64,000 bases of DNA. Source: Bog-756 sp963812885 (GTDB lineage Bacteria; Actinomycetota; Acidimicrobiia; Acidimicrobiales; RAAP-2). Shown piece by piece: positions 1 through 8,263 of the stretch. Each line of letters opens with the position of its first letter. The stretch's first letter is position 1. Both the position numbers and the translations under genes were made by a program. The notes under the pieces were generated by a model. That model was not told the DNA's origin and did no database searches. It saw only the letters and a program-made list of their open reading frames with translations. The DNA is taken from NCBI GenBank assembly GCA_963812885.1, contig CAWEWZ010000007.1, forward strand, positions 488,109-552,108. The letters are read 5' to 3'.

Positions 1-1
1 C

Positions 2-277
2 GTTCGGATCGGATCCGGAGGCCGCGGCGTCGGATCCGGACCGGCCACCTCCTCCGAGGCCGCCGAACTGCTGGACCGGGCCCACGAGGAGGCCGAGCGG
101 ATCCAGCACTCGTGGGGAGCGGTCACGACCGCCGTGGATGCGATACGGGCTCGCTACGGCGGGTCGTCGGTCGGGCCTGCGTCCCTGGTGGGGGCGGATG
201 GACTGCGTATCCGCCAGCGGGGGGAGGCCCAGTGGGGCCCGACCGCCCCCGCGTCACCCGCTGAGGGTGAAGAATGA
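2..277 (+). CDS. dinB: DNA polymerase IV (Y-family), C-terminal end only
   Basis: Only the last ~91 codons are in the window. They match the C-terminal little-finger end of Y-family polymerase IV: a helix with LLDRAHEEAERIQ, then VDAIRARYG, a GPASL segment, and a short polar tail ending in GEE before TGA. This family performs error-prone translesion synthesis. The first ~20 residues are unusually Gly-rich and may be out of frame because of an indel. The catalytic palm lies upstream of the window, so activity cannot be judged. Confidence 0.75.
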   Translation, partial: VRIGSGGRGVGSGPATSSEAAELLDRAHEEAERIQHSWGAVTTAVDAIRARYGGSSVGPASLVGADGLRIRQRGEAQWGPTAPASPAEGEE

Positions 278-452
278 TGAGCCACCTTGTAATATGGTTG
301 GCGGTGCCTGGTCAACGGACGGTGTCTGGTCAAGGAGGCGGCGACCGTTGACCCTGGTTGCAGCAGTTGCGCGGTGTTTTCGAGTGGGGGTTGCGCGAGG
401 ATGAGTAGGCCGAGGACCACCGGCATGGACCACGGGGCGAGGAGACGAGCTC

Positions 453-827
453 TTGCCGCTCTCTGAACACGAACAGCGCATCCTGCACGAGCTGGAACAG
501 TCCCTCTACCAGGAGGATCCTGACTTCGCGGAGCGGGTGCGCTCGGAAACGGTGTACCGCCACGCCGGCCGGTACTGCATCTGGTCGGCGTTGGTGTTCG
601 TGGCTGCCCTGGTCTTCATGTTCTTCACCTTCTCGCGGTCGGTGGTGCTCGGCTTCGCCGGGGTCGTGGTCATGTTCCTCTCCGGGGTGGTCTTCGCCAA
701 CAACGCCCGGCGGATGGGAAAGGCCGGCATCGACGACATCTCGCGCTCGCTCCACAGCCGCAACCTCGGCAACACCGTCCACGATCCGCGCGACTGGATC
801 CGTGGGCGCTTCCACCGCGACGACTGA
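453..827 (+). CDS. DUF3040 small membrane protein
   Basis: This 124-residue protein starts MPLSEHEQRILHELEQ, the signature opening of the actinobacterial DUF3040 family. A short acidic/amphipathic N-terminus precedes two adjacent membrane segments at about residues 33-75, followed by a polar tail. The start is TTG at 453, chosen because GGAG lies about 9 nt upstream and the family motif begins at this codon. The function of the family is unknown; it is often found near division genes in Actinobacteria. The 175-base gap upstream (278-452) contains a possible TAATAT box at 290-295 and nothing else I recognise. Confidence 0.85.
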   Translation: MPLSEHEQRILHELEQSLYQEDPDFAERVRSETVYRHAGRYCIWSALVFVAALVFMFFTFSRSVVLGFAGVVVMFLSGVVFANNARRMGKAGIDDISRSLHSRNLGNTVHDPRDWIRGRFHRDD

Positions 828-902
828 CCGTTCCACGGTGGCTGTCGCCGGGTCGCTCCGCACCGCGGGGACCATGGGGATCGGCCCGGTGACCGGGGGA
901 CC

Positions 903-1785
903 GTGCTAGCTGTCGACGTCGGCGGGACAAAGTTGGCCGCCGCCCTGGTCGAGCCCGGCGGGTCCATCGTGGTCGCCGATCGGGTGGCCACGCCCGACAC
1001 CGACCGGGCCGAGGAGGTCTTCGGCGCGCTGGCCGCCCTCATCGCCGGGGTGAGGTCGCTGAGCGACGCGCGTCCCTGAGATCTGCGGCGTCGGTTGCGG
1101 CGGCCCGATGCTCCCGGACGGCGAGACGGTGTCGCCGCTCAATATCAGGGCGTGGACCGACTTCCCGCTGCGCGATCGGTTGGCCGTCGAGACCGGACTG
1201 CCGGTGGCCGTCGACAACGACGCCAAGGCCCTCGCACTCGGCGAGGGATGGCTGGGCGCGGCTCGGGGAATGGACGACTACCTGGCCATGGTCGTCTCGA
1301 CCGGCATCGGGGGTGGCATCGTGCTCGACGGCCGGCTGCTCGACGGGGCGCTCGGAAACGCCGGCCACATCGGCCACGTGGTGGTGGAGCCCGACGGACG
1401 TCGGTGCCCGTGCGGCGGGCGTGGCTGTCTGGAGGCCGAGGCGTCCGGGCTGTCGATCGAGACGGTCACCGGGCGTCCGGCGGCCGAGGCGCCGGAACCG
1501 GTCAGGCGTCGCACCGGAACACTGGTCGGCCGGGCGGTGGCGTCGGTGGCCAACCTGTTGGACCTCGAGCTGGCGGTGGTGGCCGGCTCGGTGGCTCTCG
1601 GGTTCGACGCCGCCTTCTTCGATGCCGCACAGGATGAGATCGCGCTCCGGGCCAGGCTCGACTTCTCGCGATCCACCCGGATCATCCGCGCCGGGCTCGG
1701 GGCCGACGGTCCGCTGGTCGGCGCGGCGGCGGTGGGCCACCGGGCGATGGCGTCCGCGGCGGCGGGACGGAGTCCCGATCGATGA
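903..1785 (+). CDS. ROK-family sugar kinase (glucokinase-like), one frame break
   Basis: The N-terminus MLAVDVGGTKLAAALVEP is the ROK ATP-binding DxGGTK loop. After a frame change near 1,075 the protein continues with ICGVGCGGPM, DNDAKALALGEGW (catalytic Asp region), STGIGGGIV and the zinc motif CPCGGRGCLEAEASG. ROK kinases phosphorylate glucose or related sugars in the cytosol. Combined length is about 293 residues, normal for the family. The break equals one extra base and probably is a sequence error. The specific sugar cannot be decided. The stop overlaps the next start (ATGA). Confidence 0.85.
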
Positions 1786-2126
1786 CGGTAACCCCCGACC
1801 GGCGCCCCGCCCATGGGATGGTTCCGTGGACCAACACCCCGGGCCTGGTCGAGGCGGTCCTGCGGCGGCCGGACCTGTGGTGGGCGGCACTCGGCGCCGT
1901 CCGTCGTCTGGCCGCGCCCGGTTGGTGGCGGTCCCCGCCGCGCCTGCCCCTTCCGGACCGCCGGCTGTGGCGCTTCCGGATGGTCACCGCCTACGGAAGC
2001 CCCGACGCCGATCCGGAGGCCGCCGACCTGATCTCGTACCTCGAGTGGTGCCGGTCGACCGGTGGCCGCCGCCGGAGCCTGCACCGTGCGGCTCCTGGTC
2101 ACCTGGATACGACCCACTCAGGCTAA
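1782..2126 (+). CDS. Conserved actinobacterial hypothetical protein
   Basis: A 114-residue protein starting ATG at 1782, overlapping the ROK gene stop by 4 nt, so translation is likely coupled. It is rich in Trp, Pro and Arg, with the elements RRPDLWWAAL, APGWWRSPP and LISYLEWCR. I recall similar short proteins beside glucokinase-like genes in Actinobacteria, but no function is known to me. No membrane segment or signal is evident. The last ~20 residues look less conserved and could be out of frame. The TAA stop is also the start of the predicted promoter box for the next gene. Confidence 0.6.
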   Translation: MTVTPDRRPAHGMVPWTNTPGLVEAVLRRPDLWWAALGAVRRLAAPGWWRSPPRLPLPDRRLWRFRMVTAYGSPDADPEAADLISYLEWCRSTGGRRRSLHRAAPGHLDTTHSG

Positions 2127-2129
2127 TTT
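2124..2129 (+). promoter_or_regulatory. -10 box for a predicted leaderless HNH mRNA
   Basis: TAATTT ends 8 nt before the ATG at 2138, so transcription would start at or next to the start codon. There is no Shine-Dalgarno sequence. The box overlaps the stop codon of the preceding gene. Confidence 0.4.
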
Positions 2130-2137
2130 CCGGGTTG

Positions 2138-2753
2138 ATGGATCGACGCTCGAAGCTCGCGGCCAGGATGGCGACCAACAGGAGGTCGCCGTCTGAACGG
2201 CCCGAGCCGGTCCGGTCACCGAATTCCCCGTCGCGTCGCGCCCTGGTGCTCAATGCCACCTTCGAACCGCTCGGGATCGTGTCCTCCCGGCGCGCCGTGC
2301 TGCTGGTGCATCGATACCAAGGCCGAGCTCGTGCACACGACCGAGCGGGTGTTCCGTGCCGAGCGGCTGACCGTGCCCGAACCGTCGGTGGTCCGGCTGG
2401 TCCGTTACGTCCAGGTTCCGCGTCACTACCGGGTGGCCGTGAACCGGCGGACGGTCTTCGCCCGCGACGGTTCGCGGTGCCAGTACTGCGGGTCGGCCGC
2501 CGAGAACCTCGACCACGTCATCCCGCGGAGCAAGGGCGGACCCCACACCTGGGAGAACGTCGTGGCCGCCTGCCGGCGCTGCAACACGCGCAAGGAGGAC
2601 CGGTTGCCCCACGAGGCCGGGATGGTCCTCCGGTCGACCCCGGTGGCCCCCCGTCACCGGGTCCAACTGCTCGCCCTGTGCGGGGGAGGGAGCGAGGACT
2701 GGAACACCTACCTGGGGGCGGGTACGGACCACCGGGTGCCGATGACGGCCTGA
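2138..2753 (+). CDS. HNH endonuclease, one frame break
   Basis: After a basic N-terminus the protein reads LVLNATFEPLGIVSSRRAV, the usual opening of the actinobacterial HNH family. A frame change near 2,312 is followed by TERVFRAERL, then the nuclease core CQYCG, LDHVIPRSKGG, TWENVVAACRRCNTRK. The DHV/N/H residues and the two CxxC zinc pairs are complete. It probably cleaves DNA; its substrate and role are unknown, and nothing nearby suggests a restriction or phage context. The start at 2138 fits the leaderless promoter; a second in-frame ATG lies at 2168. Confidence 0.82.
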
Positions 2754-2801
2754 GCCCCGGGCGCTGCGTCGGTCCCCGGCGACCGGGATTCCTAAGAGCG
2801 G

Positions 2802-3092
2802 ATGAGCCATCTGGTGTCCACCATCCTGTCGGGGGTGTGGCCCTTCGTGGTCACCAACATCGACGACTTCGTCGTGCTCACCGCCCTGTTCGTCACCGTC
2901 CACCACGGCGGACTGACGCCGGCCGGGATCGTCCTGGGCCAGTACCTCGGGATGGGGACGCTGGTGGCGGTCAGCGTCATCGCCGCCACCGGCCCGGCCC
3001 CGGCGACACCGCCTGCTGACCTCCGGGCTGATCACCGGGTGACAGCATGGTCGGGTGTCGGACGGGTGGTGGGTGCAAGAGCGCGCCGGTGA
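2802..3092 (+). CDS. Truncated CadD-like cadmium/cation transporter
   Basis: The first ~65 residues (SGVWPFVVTNIDDFVVLTALF then GIVLGQYLGMGTLVAVSVI) match the N-terminal two membrane segments of CadD-type cation exporters, including the TNIDDF motif. Full proteins have about 190-200 residues and five to six segments; here similarity ends near 3,000 and the frame runs into low-information sequence overlapping the next gene. No remaining CadD helices appear in another frame before 3055, so this looks like a real deletion rather than only an indel. It is probably non-functional. Confidence 0.6.
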   Translation: MSHLVSTILSGVWPFVVTNIDDFVVLTALFVTVHHGGLTPAGIVLGQYLGMGTLVAVSVIAATGPAPATPPADLRADHRVTAWSGVGRVVGARARR

Positions 3093-3766
3093 TGCTGCTT
3101 CGCTGCACGCGGCGTGGCCGGAGGTCGGGGCCCGGACCGGACGGCGGGCGGTCGCCGTCTGCCGGGTGACGGAACCGGCCGTGGTCCTCGGCTCCACCCA
3201 GTCAGAGGACGTGGTCGACCGACGCCGGGCGGCGGCGGCCGGGGTCCAGGTGGCCCGGAGGAGATCGGGCGGGGGAGCCGTGCTGGTGACCCCGGAGGAT
3301 CCGGCGTGGGTCGACGTCTGGGTGCCGGCCGGCGATCCGTTGTGGCGGGATGACGTCGGCCGTGCCTTCGACTGGCTGGGGGACAGCTGGGTGGCCGCGC
3401 TCGGCGGTTTGGGGCTCGCCGGGATCTCGGCTCACCGTGGTGGGTACGTGGTGTGCACCCGGTGGGCGACGTCGGTGTGCTTCGGGGGTGTGGGGACCGG
3501 CGAGGTGGTGACCGACGACGGGAGGAAGGTGGTCGGTCTGGCTCAGCGGAGGAACCGCGACGGAACCTGGTTCCACGGCGCCTGCTACCTCCGTTGGGAT
3601 CCGGGCCCCCTCGTCGACATCCTGGCCCTGTCCCCGGCCGAACGGGCGGCGGCGGCCGACGGACTGCGCGGCGCCGCCACCGGCGTGGCCGATCTTCGTC
3701 CCGACCGGACGAGATCCCATCGCCGCCCACGCGGTCGTCTCGTCGCTGGTCGCCGCTCTTCCCTGA
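3055..3766 (+). CDS. Lipoate-protein ligase A family protein, one frame break
   Basis: About 236 residues after joining frames near 3,700. The family motif RRRSGGGAVLV lies near residue 62 and the catalytic-lysine region DGRKVVGLAQRR near residue 155. The C-terminus resumes in the next frame as DPIAAHAVVSSLVAALP and TGA. The BPL/LplA/LipB superfamily attaches lipoate or octanoate to carrier proteins, or transfers biotin; which one cannot be decided from sequence alone. The GTG start at 3055 has CAGCAT six bases upstream, resembling the leaderless promoters seen elsewhere in this window. Confidence 0.78.
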
Positions 3767-3948
3767 GCCGCGCTCCCCGGGGGTGGCCGGCGAGGGCGCC
3801 CAACCCCGGCCGGCGCCCCGGTCGCCGCAGCCAACCTCCCGCCGGCTTGGCCGGCTGCCGCCGGTCGACTTCTGTCGTCGGCCACGGCGTCAGCCCGGCG
3901 CGCCATGGTCCGTTTCCGTCACCAATGTTTCATTTTGGGTCCGAGTGG

Positions 3949-3977
3949 TTGACCGGTGGGGGGGTGGGGCGTAAAGT
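3949..3977 (+). promoter_or_regulatory. Promoter of the dcw cluster (mraZ)
   Basis: TTGACC at 3949-3954 and TAAAGT at 3972-3977 are separated by 17 bases, a good vegetative sigma-70 match. Transcription would start near 3984, about 56-74 bases upstream of mraZ depending on which start codon is used. It lies in the 273-base gap after the lipoate ligase gene and overlaps the predicted MraZ operator. Confidence 0.6.
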
Positions 3978-3996
3978 GGCGCAAAGTGGTGTGAAA
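3957..3996 (+). promoter_or_regulatory. Probable MraZ operator (repeated TGG boxes)
   Basis: TGGGG occurs at 3957 and 3965, followed by GTGGCGCAAA at 3976 and GTGGTGTGAA at 3986, the last two spaced exactly 10 bases apart. MraZ is known to bind direct repeats of TGGGN separated by 5 nt just upstream of its own gene. The repeats here overlap the -10 box and start site, so binding would repress the cluster. The match is close but not perfect in the last two units. Confidence 0.5.
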
Positions 3997-4039
3997 GGGA
4001 GGATCCCGACCAATCGGGTTCCGGGCACTGCGGGGAGCA

Positions 4040-4477
4040 TTGTGGGAGCAATCACCAGTGGCACGGTTCTTCGGCAGGTACGAGCACTCGCTCGACGACA
4101 AGGGAAGGGTGATCCTGCCGTCGAAGTTCCGCGGACCCTTCGAGCACGGCGGCTACTTGACCGAGTATCAGGACGGGTGCTTGTCGCTGTGGACGCCGGA
4201 CCAGTTCGAGCTCCAGATGGAGACCATGCTGGAGCGGGCCACCACCGGGAGGAGCGACCGGAACCTGGTGAGGCTGTGGGCCTCGACCTCGCACGAGATG
4301 GAGGTCGACCGCCAGGGCCGGATGGCCATCCCGGCACGCCTTCGGGAGTACGCCGGCCTGGTGGGCGACGTCCTGGTGCTCGGGGCGATCGACCGGGTGG
4401 AGCTCTGGAACCGGGAGACCTGGGACCAGAAGGTCCTGCCCGAGGAGGAACGACTCACCCAGGGCGACGACGGCTGA
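4040..4477 (+). CDS. mraZ: MraZ, transcriptional regulator of the dcw cluster
   Basis: About 140-145 residues with two SpoVT-AbrB-like repeats: ARFFGRYEHSLDDKGRVILPSKF at the N-terminus and EMEVDRQGRMAIPARLREYAGL near residue 85. MraZ forms ring-shaped oligomers that bind repeats upstream of its own gene and repress the division cluster. Two starts are possible: TTG at 4040 with GGGGAG upstream, or GTG at 4058 with GGGAG upstream; family alignment favours 4058. No frame break is present. It is the first gene of the cluster. Confidence 0.93.
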   Translation: MWEQSPVARFFGRYEHSLDDKGRVILPSKFRGPFEHGGYLTEYQDGCLSLWTPDQFELQMETMLERATTGRSDRNLVRLWASTSHEMEVDRQGRMAIPARLREYAGLVGDVLVLGAIDRVELWNRETWDQKVLPEEERLTQGDDG

Positions 4478-4485
4478 GTGACCCG

Positions 4486-4872
4486 GTGCGCCTCCATCTC
4501 GTCCGCAGCACCGTCCCCGGCACCCCCGCCCCGGCGTCCCCGGCGCCCGACCAGGCCCGGATCAGCCCCGACCACCCGGCCGGTGGTTCCGCCGCGTCCG
4601 ACCCGGTCGACGACCGGGCCCGGATCAGGACCATCTCCTCCTCCCCCTCCCCCCACCAGACACCCGCCGGCGGGTGGTCGGACGGTGGCCACCGACCGAC
4701 CCCCTTCGAATCCGGCCTCGCCGCCGTCGCCCGTCACGACGTGCACATCGAGCGAGTCTGGCCCATGCGCAGTCCCTCGACCGGATCTCTGGGAGAATCC
4801 TCCTCCGCCTACTTCCAGAGTGAGCGTCGCGGCACTCCACCCGCAAGCATCGTGCCGGTCGAGGGACTGCGG
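4486..4872 (+). other. Open GC-rich stretch between mraZ and rsmH, in frame with rsmH
   Basis: No recognised gene lies here. The stretch starts at a GTG 8 nt after the mraZ stop and stays open, in frame, into rsmH. Almost every third position in this frame is G or C, as in real genes of this genome. The translated product is Pro/Ala/Ser/Asp-rich and of low complexity. It could be a disordered N-terminal extension of RsmH, a separate small gene, or non-coding GC-rich sequence. A GAGGGA motif near 4861 supports internal translation start at 4873. Confidence 0.4.
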
Positions 4873-5901
4873 ATGAGCCAGGCATTTGCCCATGAGCCGG
4901 TCATGACCACCGAGGTGGTCGAGCTGTTCAGCCCGGTGCCCCCGGGCCTGATCGTCGACGCCACCCTGGGAGGTGGCGGGCACGCCGCCGCGCTGCTCCG
5001 GGCCAACCCGGGGATCACCATCCTCGGGATCGACCGGGACCCGCTGGCCGTGGCCGCCGCCACCGGGACGCTGGCCCCCTTCGGCAGCCGGGCCATCGTC
5101 CGCCAGTCGCGATTCGACGCCATGGCCGGGGTGGTCAACGACGTCCGTGACCGGTCCGGAACCGCGGTCGACCAGGGAGGGGTGAGCGGCGTCCTGTTCG
5201 ACCTCGGCGTCAGCTCGCCGCAACTCGACGTCCCCGGCCGGGGGTTCTCGTATCGCCGCGACGCCGTCCTCGACATGCGGATGGACCCGACGACCGGCCG
5301 CACCGCGGCCGACGTGGTCAACCAGTGGGACGAGGATGCCCTGGTCGAGATCTTCGCCGACAACGGCGAGGGGCGGTTCGCCCGCCGCATCGCCCGGGCC
5401 ATCGTCGCCGCCCGGCCGCTGACCACCACCGGGCAGCTGGCCGACGTGGTCCGGGAGGCGATCCCCGCCGCCACCCGGCGCACCGGCGGACACCCGGCCC
5501 GCCGGGTGTTCCAGGCCATCAGGATCGCCGTCAACGAGGAGCTCGACCAGCTGGCCACCGCCCTCGGTGACGCGCTCGACCTGCTGCGTCCGGGAGGTCG
5601 GTGTGTGGTCATCGCCTACCACTCGGGCGAGGACCGCCTGGTCAAGTCGTTCTTCACCCGCATGGCGACCGACAACTGCCAGTGCCCGCCCGGTCTTCCC
5701 TGCGTCTGCGGTGCCGACCCGCAGTTCCGCCTGGTGGCCCGCGGCGCCCGCCGCCCCTCCGAGGAGGAGGTGGGTCGCAACCGGCGGGCCGAGGCCGCCC
5801 GCCTGCGGGTCATCGAGCGCCGGCCCGATGCCACCGACGGCGCCGGCGCCACCGAGCGCCCGGCTGCGACCGGGGACTCCGCGGCCGGGGAAGTGGCCTG
5901 A
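4873..5901 (+). CDS. rsmH: 16S rRNA (cytosine-1402-N4)-methyltransferase RsmH
   Basis: 342 residues, intact. The start MSQAFAHEPVMTTEVVELF is typical; the SAM-binding motif DATLGGGGHAAALL lies near residue 32, and VLFDLGVSSPQLD, GFSYRRDAVLDMRMD and AYHSGEDRLVKSFF follow in family order. RsmH methylates N4 of C1402 in the ribosomal P-site region of 16S rRNA. GAGGGA lies about 9 nt before the ATG. Its stop overlaps the next start (TGATG), so it is translated with the ftsL-like gene. Confidence 0.95.
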   Translation: MSQAFAHEPVMTTEVVELFSPVPPGLIVDATLGGGGHAAALLRANPGITILGIDRDPLAVAAATGTLAPFGSRAIVRQSRFDAMAGVVNDVRDRSGTAVDQGGVSGVLFDLGVSSPQLDVPGRGFSYRRDAVLDMRMDPTTGRTAADVVNQWDEDALVEIFADNGEGRFARRIARAIVAARPLTTTGQLADVVREAIPAATRRTGGHPARRVFQAIRIAVNEELDQLATALGDALDLLRPGGRCVVIAYHSGEDRLVKSFFTRMATDNCQCPPGLPCVCGADPQFRLVARGARRPSEEEVGRNRRAEAARLRVIERRPDATDGAGATERPAATGDSAAGEVA

Positions 5902-6341
5902 TGGCCCCGCCGACCTCCGTCGCCCACCCGCTGCCGTCCCGCGCCGCCCCCCGTCCCGGGCCTCAGCGGCCCCGCCGCCCACCGCTCCGGATCCTCGAGC
6001 CCCGCCGCCGCCGCCGCCCGGCGACCCGGTCCGTCCGTCGATCGACCATGTGGCTGTCGGGAGCCCTGGTGGTCGGGAGCCTTCTGTCCGTCGTGGTCGG
6101 TGATGCCCTGGTCAGCCAGGGCCAGGTCCGTCTGGCCGACACCCAATCCCAGTTGGCCGCGGCGGTGACCATCCAGAAGGGCCTCCAGGTGGAGGTGGCC
6201 GGCAAGGCGGCACCGCCGGTGGTGGTGCAGAAGGCCAAGAGTCAAGGCCTGGTCACCTCGCCCCAGGTGGTCTACCTGCCCCAGGTGCCACTCAACGTCC
6301 CCCTCCCCGTCCCCCAGACCGCACCACTGGCTGGTCAGTGA
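5901..6341 (+). CDS. FtsL-like septum protein
   Basis: A 146-residue protein placed between rsmH and ftsI, exactly where ftsL sits in other bacteria. A Pro/Arg-rich cytoplasmic region of about 50 residues is followed by one membrane segment (about residues 50-70) and a short extracytoplasmic coiled-coil-like helix with LADTQSQLAAAVTIQ. FtsL forms a complex with FtsB and FtsQ that activates septal synthesis by FtsW-FtsI. Sequence identity in this family is low, so the call rests on position and topology. Confidence 0.7.
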   Translation: MAPPTSVAHPLPSRAAPRPGPQRPRRPPLRILEPRRRRRPATRSVRRSTMWLSGALVVGSLLSVVVGDALVSQGQVRLADTQSQLAAAVTIQKGLQVEVAGKAAPPVVVQKAKSQGLVTSPQVVYLPQVPLNVPLPVPQTAPLAGQ

Positions 6342-8201
6342 GCCCATCCATTCTGCTGGGGCGGCGCACACGCGCCATGCGACTGGTGCTGGCCCTGGTG
6401 TTCATCGCCCTCGTGGTCCGGCTGGTCGGCGTGCAGGAGCTCGGCCACCAGCACTACGCCTCCCTGTCCACCTCGGAGCTCAGCCAGACCGTCACCATTC
6501 CCGCCGTCCGCGGCGGCATCTACGACCGGAACGGCGAGGTGCTGGCCGAATCGGTGACCAAGCAGACGGTGGTGGCCGATCCGCTCCTGATCAACCACCC
6601 GACCACCATCGCCGCCGCCCTCTCCCCGGTGCTCAAGATCCCCACCGGTCGGCTCCGGAGCGAGCTCACCGAGCCGTCCGGGTTCGTCTACCTGGCCCAC
6701 CGGGTCCCCAATGCCGTGGCCGCCAAGGTGGCGGCCCTGGATCTCGCCGGGATCAACCTCATCCCCGAGGCCCAGCGGGTTCAGCCCGACGGGCAACTGG
6801 CCCTTCCCGTCGTCGGGACCACCGGATGGAACGGGAGCGGGATGTCGGGCCTCGAGTACCAGTACCAGAGGATGCTGGCCGGCCGATCGGGCACCGAGGA
6901 CCTGTTGGAGTCGCCCAGCGGCGTGGCCCTCCCCGGTAACGGGAACGGCTCGGTGGCCACCCGAGCCCGGCACCGGGCTGGAGCTGACCATCGACGAGTC
7001 GGTGCAGTACGTGGCCGAACAGGCCCTCGGGGCCGAGATCGCCGCCTCCCACGCGTTCAGCGGTATCGCCGTGGTCGAGGACGTGAAGACCGGCGACATC
7101 CTGGCCATGGCCGACCTGCAGGCGACGTCGGGGTCGGCCACGACCGGGGCCACCGCCCCGGGCCGGGCGGCACCGGGGCCCTCAGGCAGCCAGTCGACGT
7201 CGGGACCCACCCTCATGTCGGGGGCGGACACCCTGCCCGCCGGTGTGGAGGAGGCCCCGTCCAACTCCGCCGTGACCCAGGTCTACGAGCCCGGCTCGGT
7301 GTTCAAGCTGGTCACCTTCTCGGCTGCCCTCGGTGCCGGCCTGATCACCCCGAACCAGCAGCTCGAGGTGCCGTCATCCCTGCGGATGGGTACCTACACC
7401 TTCCACGACGCGGAATCGCACGGCACCGAGAACCTCACGTCCAGTCAGATCCTGGCCCAGTCCTCGAACCTCGGGACCATCGAGATCGCCCAGAGGCTGG
7501 GGGAGGACCCGCTCCTGGCCCAGATCAACAACCTCGGGTTCGGCCGTCCGACCGGGCTCGACTTCCCCGGCGAGTCGCAGGGCCTGGTGCCCGGAGCCAG
7601 CTCCTGGACCGGCACCTCGATCGGCTCGACCCCGATCGGACAGGACGACGCCGTGACCGCCCAACAGATCCTCGATGCCTACAACGCCGTGGCCAATGGC
7701 GGGGTCTTCATCGCCCCCCGCCTGGTACGGGGCACGGTGAGCCCCTCGGGCACCATGACCCCGGCGCGCCCGTCGGCCGCCCACCGGGTGATCACCCCCT
7801 CCACCGACGCCGAGCTGACCACCATGCTCGAAGGGGTGGTGACCTCGGGGACGGGCACCGAGGCCGCGGTCGACGGCTACACGGTGGCCGGCAAGACGGG
7901 AACCGCCCAGATCCCCAATCCGAGCCACCTGGGCTACATCTCGGGGGCCTACGTGGGCTCGTTCGCCGGATTCGCCCCGGCCCAGAACCCGGTCCTGTCG
8001 GCGGTGGTGGTGCTCGACCATCCCCGGCCCATCTACGGCGGCGCGGTGGCGGCACCGGTCTTCTCCACCATCATGGCCTACGCCCTGCACCACTACGGGA
8101 TCCCCACCACCGCGGCAGGGACCACCTCGGCGTCGAATTCCGCCGTCGGTGGCACGGGTAGCATCTCGGTGCCAGCTGGAGCGACCACGGAAGGGCCCTA
8201 G
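6338..8201 (+). CDS. ftsI: Septal peptidoglycan transpeptidase FtsI (PBP3), one frame break
   Basis: The GTG start overlaps the previous stop. A membrane anchor (about residues 13-33) is followed by the pedestal motif RGGIYDRNGEVLAES. The frame changes near 6,958 and the transpeptidase domain continues with YEPGSVFKLVTF (SxxK), SSNLG (SxN) and AGKTGTAQ (KTG), all intact. FtsI cross-links septal peptidoglycan with FtsW. A Gly/Ser/Thr-rich stretch of about 40 residues lies between MADLQ and the SxxK motif, longer than in most homologues. Total length is about 620 residues. Confidence 0.92.
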
Positions 8202-8263
8202 GTGGGCCCTGACCTGAATCGCCGGAACCATCCCTTCCTTCCGACCTCCTGGAACTCCCTCCC

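Noticed and set aside
3055..5901. A single 948-codon open frame that seems to fuse a lipoate ligase to RsmH
   Set aside because: The ligase ends in another frame at 3766 after a one-base break near 3,700. mraZ lies between in a different frame, so the fusion is produced by the indel and the scarcity of stops in GC-rich DNA.
4168..5982. Long minus-strand frame (604 codons) opposite mraZ and rsmH
   Set aside because: Shadow of the real genes: GC-rich third positions on the coding strand keep the antisense frame open. No family motif is visible.
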